Part shown: piece after piece, positions 57,054 to 64,000 of the stretch
How positions within the stretch are numbered: the stretch's first letter is position 1
How the letters are laid out: every line of letters begins with the position of its first letter
Assembly: GCA_001931875.2 (NCBI GenBank)
Contig: MSJH02000482.1
Location: forward strand, 1-64,000
Length of the DNA: 64,000 bases
DNA from: Byssochlamys sp. IMV 00236
Taxonomy: Eukaryota > Ascomycota > Eurotiomycetes > Eurotiales > Thermoascaceae
Direction of reading: 5' to 3'
Translations under genes and position numbers: made by a program
The notes under the pieces: generated by a model
Seen by the model: the letters and a program-made list of their open reading frames with translations, nothing else
Told to the model about the DNA's origin: nothing
Database searches by the model: none

Positions 57054-58124
57054 CTACAAACAGAATAAGGCATCTTCTCCAAACTCCCTGATGATACTGC
57101 CTTCCTCCCGAATGATACTTCCCAACCAGTCCCTGGCTGTCTCAAAATCTTTAGCCCCAAACTTCACCAGCACGAATCCAGCCCGCACCCGCGCGGCCGT
57201 CCAGGTCACGTCGTATTGCTGGACCTTCGTCTCTGGTGGACGGTCATCAGTCGCGGACGATGACCAGTTTCGACCACCGATACGAGGCTGCGACGTGAAC
57301 GCCTCCATGATAAAGGATGCGAGGTGATCAAACACAGGTCCGTAGAGAATCAACGTTCCCACAATACCATGGGGTCGAGTCCGTTCACGGATGAGGGTAT
57401 TATTATTAGTCTCCTCACCCTCCTCAACATCCACACCAGGCCTCATCTCGTCATCGAGAATGACTGAATCCCGCAACAGGAGTCTCCTCTTCTCGCCATT
57501 CCCATCCACAGACCAGACCTCATTTTTCCCCTTCCAGAAATGAAAGTCCCAGTCCTCCCCCCGCGATGTCCGCCCTTGTGTCACCCAGTCCAGCACGCAG
57601 AGACTACTCCGTTCATTGCCCATTACATCCCCATCGACCGTGAACCGCTGAATCTGCTCATACCGACTATCCTTAAACGGAGCAGTGGGATCAGGCAAGT
57701 AGCAGAGAGCAGCCTGGCTTCCAATTCGAACATCCAACACCTGTCTGCTCATATCGTCCTTCTCTTTCGATCGTTGTGCCCTCCTCCCATCGTCGGACGC
57801 AGTCTTGAATATCTTCGTGCTACCCTGCGGTGTCGTCACGACCAGTCTCGTGCGCGGATGCAGCGTTATCGAAACATCGATCTGATCCCCTGGAAGTAAA
57901 CCTCCGCCATAAGTGAGGAGGTAGAGATGGATAGGCCTCGTGGCGGCGCATGGTGGTAATACGGAGGACTCCGGTGTGAATCCGACAGCACGAGATAGGA
58001 GCTTCAGGGGGTATTTGTACGTTAAGGTCTCGAGGGTCGGGATGGAGGGAGGAAGTAGAGATAGGACGACTTCGCCTTTGCCGGGACTGGCGACGGTTGA
58101 TGCGAAGGGGGAGTTCCAGGTCAT
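57054..58124 (-). CDS. ureD: Urease accessory protein UreD/UreH (356 aa)
   Basis: This is a single-exon gene of 356 aa. UreD forms the scaffold with UreF and UreG that delivers nickel to apo-urease in the cytosol. Family blocks are visible: LTYKYPLKLLSRA near the N-terminus, IHLYLLTYGGGLLPGDQIDVSITL, LVVTTPQGSTKIFK, ALCYLPDPTAPFKDSRYEQIQRF and LCVLDWVTQGRTSRGEDWDFHFW. A longer low-complexity, acidic insert (VDVEEGEETNNNT) is a fungal feature. The urease structural gene and the other accessory genes are not in the window, as expected for a fungus. The start codon lies 10 bp from a GT repeat in the 5' leader. It is divergent from SCC3. Confidence 0.93.
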   Translation of the reverse strand: MTWNSPFASTVASPGKGEVVLSLLPPSIPTLETLTYKYPLKLLSRAVGFTPESSVLPPCAATRPIHLYLLTYGGGLLPGDQIDVSITLHPRTRLVVTTPQGSTKIFKTASDDGRRAQRSKEKDDMSRQVLDVRIGSQAALCYLPDPTAPFKDSRYEQIQRFTVDGDVMGNERSSLCVLDWVTQGRTSRGEDWDFHFWKGKNEVWSVDGNGEKRRLLLRDSVILDDEMRPGVDVEEGEETNNNTLIRERTRPHGIVGTLILYGPVFDHLASFIMEAFTSQPRIGGRNWSSSATDDRPPETKVQQYDVTWTAARVRAGFVLVKFGAKDFETARDWLGSIIREEGSIIREFGEDALFCL

Positions 58125-58133
58125 TCTGTTCCT

Positions 58134-58171
<38 letters not shown>

Positions 58172-59002
58172 GGCCCTCGTAGCTTATGGGAGGTTACTTG
58201 TGGGATTCAAGAAAGACAGGGTGTCGATTCAATTGAGGGTAGAATAATGCGCTTTATCATCATGTCTAGACTGGGAAATGCTTATCGCAGATGGCTCTTC
58301 TATTGCAGTTTGGTACGAAGACGCGGTCTCTGGATCAATTCGTGATCTAATTCTGTAGATGAAGTCTGGGGATCAATGCGATCGCATATACATAATGGAA
58401 GCCATCGATTTCTAGCTTGGTTAGTGAAAGCAATAATAGCTATGTAGAGAACACAGTTCCAAGCTCCAACGCGGGGAACTCCGTCAGACCCAGATAGGAG
58501 CTTGAGATAGGGCTTAGGGCTGTGCTGGTCAGATGATTTATCAATAATACATAAAATACATAAAATACACGCTAGTAAGCTTGGCGGGAAACAACAATTG
58601 CGGGCGATCTTTGGGGAAAGTCGCGTACCTAACTAGTTAAGTTACTCTCGTAGCTCCTCCAGGCGTCGACAGTTCACGAGTCTCCCAAGTCGACAAGACG
58701 TCTTCACTCACCCAGTTCCCGCATGCTCTCTGAGACAGGACGACGTCAAAATTACAAGTCGATTCATCTTCGATTTGGTTCCATCTTGCAAAAATCATCC
58801 AGCGCGTCTACCTGGTAATAGACGCGACGCTCGAATTTCCCGATCCGATAAACCGAGCTCGTCGCGTAACGACCACCAGCGGCTTTTTTTTTCGAGCGCG
58901 ATATATACATTGGTCGACGTGGCATACTTGGTGGACCATCTGTCGCGATTATATCATCGATGAGTTCGTGATCACATAGAGTGATTTGTCTGATCTGAAA
59001 GA
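58125..59002. promoter_or_regulatory. Divergent intergenic region UreD/SCC3
   Basis: 878 bp between two outward start codons. The SCC3 side (58800-58870) is dense in ACGCG cores: GCGCGT at 58802-58807, ACGCGA at 58822-58827 and TCGCGT at 58862-58867. The UreD side starts with a GT repeat. The middle is AT-rich. Confidence 0.5.
58135..58166. repeat. (GT)16 microsatellite in the UreD 5' leader
   Basis: 32 bp of uninterrupted GT ending 10 bp from the UreD start codon; on the coding strand it is an AC repeat. Confidence 0.95.
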
Positions 59003-62000
59003 ATGGAAGTCGAGTCCCCGAACGGGTTGCGCTCCTCCAGCCCGGCCTCTGAGCCGGAGCAGAACGGCGCGTCATCTCCGCCAGCAAATCGAAGGAAATC
59101 CAGTCGCGCCATTCGGAAGCCGGAGCTGTTCTCGCAAGCAAGCTACAGTACGAGCAAACGCAAGCGCGGCACACGACGCGACAGCGACGATGACAACGAT
59201 GAAGACGACGGAGACGGAGAGGAGGAGGAGAACACGGAGGAGGAGGAGAGCGATGAAGATGAGGATGAGGATGACGATGCAGATGAGGAGGAGATAAGGG
59301 CCAGGAGAAAAGCAGCGCGCAAGGCGGCAGCGAAGAGGAAGTCGACAACAAGGGGGAAAGGGAAATCACAGACACGCGCGGCGAAGAAGCCCAAGATAGC
59401 TACCAACGGTACTGGAAGACGCCTTGCCATCAGAAGTGCTACAAACGGAAAACAGACATCACGGCCCAGCAGGCCGCTGGTGAAGCCTAATCTCAGCGGC
59501 CCCGAAGAGGGCTTATTTGGTATGCAACGAGTTTGGCGGATCACTGGTCATTTCATCTACTGACATTTCTTTTATAGGCGAGGTCTTTGTCAAAGATCAT
59601 CCGCTCGATGCAGTTGCAGCTGACTGGCTTACTCAATGTCAGCAGGACAATGTCAGTGCGCTGCGTGACATGGTCAATTTCATTCTCAGATGCACTGGAA
59701 CAGATCTCAAAGTGACCAATGCGGACATTGAAGATGTTGATAACATCCAGAGGAAAGTCGTTGACCTGGAGGAAGAGTACAGGGCTCAGGACATCAGCGA
59801 ATACCCGCTTATCTCGAGGGCAAAGGAATTTCGTAATTTCCGGTCAACGCTGGAAGAGTTCTCGGAGAACATTATACAGACTCTGCACCATTCATCTATC
59901 CTTTACGAGGACAAAGCGCTCACCGATAATATCTTTACATGGGTGGGTACAATATCAGATTCAAATCTGAGGCCATACCGGCATACTGCAACCTTGGTTT
60001 CTTTGTCGATGTCCTCAGCCTTGTGCGATATCGCCCATGAAGTGACGTCCACTATAGCAACCTCTCGCAAACAATTCGAAGCCGAGAAAAGGAAAAAGAC
60101 GGCCAATAAAGGTAGAATGACTGCGATTCAGCAAGCCATTCAGGAAGGCCAAGAGAAACTAGAGAAAATTGATGAACTGCTGAAAGATGCTTTCACAAAT
60201 GTCTACGTGAATCGATACCGGGATGTCGAGCCGAAAATCCGTGCAGACTGCGCGCTTGCCTTGACTCGCTGGATGCGCAGCTACAGAGAGATGTTCTTTG
60301 AGGGCCAGTACCTCCGGTATCTTGGATGGACACTATCAGATACCGTGGCGCATACGAGAGCTGTGGTGGTTGCAGAAGTGCGCAAACTCTTCGCAAGCAG
60401 GGATAATATCCCAGCTCTGCGGGCATTCATAGATCGATTCCGATCCAGGTTGGTGGAAATGGCTACGCGAGATGCAGACGTCGGCATACGTGCACACACA
60501 GTTGAGGCTTTAGATCTCATCCGGGACGCCGGCTTACTTCAGCCCGACAATATCGACACTGTTGGCCGGCTTGTGTTTGACATGGAACCCAGAGTTCGGA
60601 AAGCGGCAGGCCGCTTCTTCGTCGCTAATGTCGAGGACGTCTTTGACGCAGAAACTGAAGAGGTCGCTGAAGAACTAAACGAAACATTTGCTGACGATGA
60701 TAATGAGGACGATGATGACTTTGAGTCTCCTAGACGCTCGTGGATCAAGTACAGGTGCCTCGTCGATATCCTGCAGGCCTACGATGAGCAGGAAGCACAG
60801 GGCAATCCAGAGAAAGCCACTATTCCCTCACGAGGTTTCCTGACCGGTGTTCCCACAGACTCACGATTCGTGCTTGCCACAGAAGCTATATATCCACACC
60901 TCAAGGAACTCGCACAATGGCAGTCCTTGGCCGGATATCTACTTTATGACCACTCGCAGATCGCCGATGAACCGAATGCTGATGATACGGCTGGTTCTGT
61001 CAAAAAATTGTACAAACTCGAAGAAGGGCAGGAGGTGATACTGCTTGGGGTATTGGGTTGTGCAGTCAAGCTTCGAATACTGGAAATTGCCCAGGCTGAG
61101 AGCGATAGACGAGGGCGCAAGTCCAAGCTTCAGCAGGAAAAGATACCAGAAATGCAGGAAGAAATCGCACATGACTTAGCTCAGATTATCCCACGACTCC
61201 TGAACAAGTTCGGTGCCGTCCCAGAAGCTGCTTCAGCCGTCTTGCGCCTAGAACACTTGGTCGATCTGAACAAGATACAAGACTTCCAGAAAGACGCGAC
61301 CGCTTATTCCTCGTTGCTGAATGATATCAATAAGCAGTTCTTGACGCATTCTGATCATGAAGTTCTCGCTGAGGCAACAGTCGCCTTTTTACACGCAAAA
61401 ACATCTGATGAAATGAAAGAAATCATGGAGAGTAAAGTTCAGGAACTGTGGGATGACATGGTCGATACGCTTGCTGCGCTGTCACGAGAGAAGGATGTTG
61501 AGAGAGGAGCTGCTCTTTCCCGCTCGACGCTCACCGGGCTCGCGAACACTGTGGCGAGGATAGCAAATCTTGCCAGTATAACTGATTGCACGAGCATTCT
61601 AGAGACTCCTCCCTCTTCGAGGTCGAAGAAGCAGAAAGGTCGCTCCGAGGCACCTTTCAATACGTTGATCCATCTCGCAAAACGAGGACTGAGCGTTTAT
61701 GATGCAGATGAGGATGACGAAGATCAAGAGGAACTAGCTAGGCTGGAGAAGGAGTTGGTTTCCGACAGCATCAGAACGCTTCTTTTCTACTTCATGTGGA
61801 AGGTACAGGGTTTGACTGCAGCTCTAAACTCGGGAAGCGCTGCCTTTGATACGGCTTTCTTTGAGGCTCTCGCTAAAAGTCGTGAGGTCTTTGTCGCAAC
61901 CCTCACATCTATCATGCGGAAACGGGGTGGTCTGGATGACTTGCGTTTCATGGCGACTGTAACTCTTCTCGACGTGCATATCCTCTTCGCGACCCTCCGC

Positions 62001-62684
62001 CGGGCAGGTAAGGGTGGTGAAGAAGCCTCGAACATCGATGAGGACGTTATTGCACAAAAACAAAGTCTGGTCCACGAAATTGCGCCAGAAACTCAAAAAC
62101 TTATATTCCGCATCCATAGTGCCGCGGAGCGCAGTTTGGCCAATTTAACGCGTCAAGCGCTTGAGCCAGCTGAGGATGATGATCCCTTGGACTCTGACGA
62201 TGAAATCGATCGTCCACCGGTTGACCCAGCAGAGGAACAACAAGTTGATGATCGACTCCTTGCCAGTGTCCTTGCTGAGCAGAAACTATGCGAGCTAACA
62301 GGGAAGATTGTCCTGGCAATGGTGGGACACGTCATCGATTCGAGACAGTACAAACAGAGGCTACTCAAAAATAGGACCCGTCTAGGTCATAATTATAAAG
62401 AAGTTCTTGCGTTCCTGGACGGGGGCAAGCAGGCTCGCCGAGGACTATCCACGGAGAAGGAGGCTGACACTGGAGTTAACAAGGACTCCGACAAAGTAAA
62501 GTCTACCGAAAGAGTGGCCGAGGAAGATGACGAGGAAGAGGAACCAGAAGAGGAGGTGGAAGAAGACGACGAAGGCGATCTACGGAACAGGGAACTTGTC
62601 GAAGATGAGGAACCAGAACCTGGTGAGGATGATAACGAAGGATTGAGTCCGCCGCCTGATGAGGATGATGTCATGGGCGATTAG
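59003..62684 (+). CDS. SCC3: Cohesin subunit SCC3/STAG (1207 aa, 2 exons)
   Basis: Exons are 59003-59519 and 59578-62684, with a 58-bp intron (GTATGC..TAG); the total is 1207 aa. Scc3 (Irr1, Psc3, SA/STAG) is the HEAT-repeat subunit of cohesin that binds Scc1 and DNA. Residues 1-172 are disordered with an acidic run (DEDEDEDDDADEEE) and basic nuclear-localisation clusters. The STAG domain follows (PLDAVAADWLTQCQQDNVSAL). The stromalin conservative domain is at about 380-465 (YRDVEPKIRADCALALTRWM; FFEGQYLRYLGWTLSDT). HEAT-like helices continue to about 1050, and the C-terminus is again acidic. Three ACGCG-containing sites lie within about 200 bp upstream of the start. No key region is missing. 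Confidence 0.95.
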
Positions 62685-64000
62685 TCTCAACTCTTTTTCT
62701 CATTTCTGTAACCTTTTTAATCTTTACTGGTCCTTCTTATGTTGATATGTGATTCCTATTTGAAACAGCGGCGGGTGATCTTATGTATTTGCTGGATGGA
62801 TGGACCGAGTTGCTACTGCCATATTTCTAACTTTGTAATGTTCTGAACCATGAACATATTTGGACCCTCTGAATCGGTTTGGACACTCCACAGAGACTTT
62901 GTAGAAAATTTATATCTAAAGTGCTGACTGTGGCTAGTATGTCTAGACAATCAAGAACATCAGACTCGCTTTTCTGTATTGAGGGCGGTACTTAAATCTA
63001 GACTCTAGTAGTAGCCCCCCGTAAGTAAGATGCAGTCAGGTAGCCCTCGCAAGGTGGTGAACCGTGTCAGTCATCCATTTGGCCTGGTACTCAAATCCAA
63101 AATCTGGATTGATCGCTAATTAGAATATCAATACTGTGCCCCCGTTCCCCCCGAGATCTAGAATTAAACAACCAACCGGCTTTTCTATTAGAAACTCATC
63201 TATATACTATCTGCTTCCTCCCATATTTCCAGAGGTTATATAGGTAGCCGGATTGGATATCGGATATCAAATTATTCTAATCCTCATAGTTTCCTCTCGG
63301 AATATACCTCATTGTAGTTAACAATCAAGATTCGCAACTCGACACTATCAAAAGTGAGTAAAATGGATAGAGTTCTTTGGACGTCTCACTCCGAGAGAAA
63401 TTTTAGTTTCGAAAGTTGTGTGCATAAAGTTTCTTTCCTGCTTGCCATTAGTTTTCCCATTTCCGGCATAAGTAGTCTCCAGGTACGCTGTTATTGTAAT
63501 CACCGCCCGATATCGTCTTCCCCATTTAGCTTGTTTCTCTCTCAGATCTCTCCATTATTCTCATTTCAAAGTCCCAGTTATGTTGGTGCTCTGCGCCATA
63601 GTTACAGTTCAGTTATCTGGATAACAGAGAAATTACTACGTCAGGGAGAAACAAATCCAATGGTATAAATGCTATACTAGTAGACTGGGTCTTAAACGAT
63701 TAAGTTTCCACAAAATGCAGTTTGACACAATCTGGAGCCAAGCTTTTCTTATCGACCAAATAGAACTCCATTCTTAATCTGCAGGTCTACTGCGCCTTAT
63801 AATAACACAGCATTGGAAAGAACAACTCTTCAGAAACGATAATGCGTTGATTTAGTGCAGAGTCTCCTAAGAAGTACATCCTGTGCACATATATCCATAA
63901 GACTAGTGCATTACGGTTTGCTTTCCAGCAATTACTATTTGAAGATAATGCTTATCTTCTGCAATACACCAGGCGCATCATTATAACTATAATCATTGTT
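62685..64000. other. Right-end intergenic sequence
   Basis: 1.3 kb after SCC3, AT-rich, with only short frames (for example 63354-63668). No supported gene. Confidence 0.45.

Noticed and set aside
59143..59544. Ser-rich antisense frame opposite the SCC3 N-terminus
   Set aside because: It is the complement of the acidic Glu/Asp repeat region and gives artificial poly-Ser.

Overview
The window is nuclear DNA of a filamentous ascomycete, most likely a member of the Eurotiales (Aspergillus/Penicillium type). The evidence is many short introns (about 50-180 bp) with GTRNGT donors and CTAAC-like branch sites, a gene roughly every 2.5-3 kb on both strands, an intron-bearing tRNA with a Pol III T-run, and protein families typical of that group: a LYC1-type acetyltransferase, the Anp1 mannosyltransferase, a two-module CHO2, UreD and an AIM6-like protein. 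No mobile element, prophage, CRISPR array or secondary-metabolite cluster is visible. The content is mostly housekeeping.

Layout. 0-6 kb: REV7/MAD2B HORMA protein (+, left end near the window edge), a 2.5 kb convergent gap, then an RNF216-like RBR E3 ligase (-). 7-15 kb: LYC1 acetyltransferase (+), DCC1 (-), ANP1 (-), ARC1 (-). 15.6 kb: tRNA-Val(CAC) with an intron (-). 16-21 kb: secreted pepsin-like aspartic protease (-) and NBP35 (-). 22-25 kb: CHO2 phosphatidylethanolamine methyltransferase (+). 26.2-26.5 kb: a probable RNase P/MRP-family RNA (+), invisible to ORF calling. 27-31.5 kb: exosome subunit MTR3, a Myb-like domain protein and an isochorismatase-like hydrolase (all +). 34-36 kb: a large disordered protein of unknown function (+). 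37-42 kb: SDR oxidoreductase and CCT1 chaperonin subunit (+). 42-52 kb: CDT2 (-) divergent from RRP5 (+), then a CCDC137-like nucleolar protein (-). 55-63 kb: AIM6-like protein (+), UreD (-) and cohesin SCC3 (+).

Themes. Four genes act in S phase, chromosome cohesion or replication-linked DNA repair (REV7, DCC1, CDT2, SCC3). The three whose promoters lie inside the window each have an ACGCGA (MBF-like) hexamer 133-181 bp upstream of the start codon. A second group concerns RNA and ribosomes (ARC1, tRNA-Val, the RNase P/MRP-like RNA, MTR3, RRP5, CCDC137-like). Exon boundaries were derived by hand from splice signals and reading-frame phase. All multi-exon models given here close in frame, but none has transcript support.
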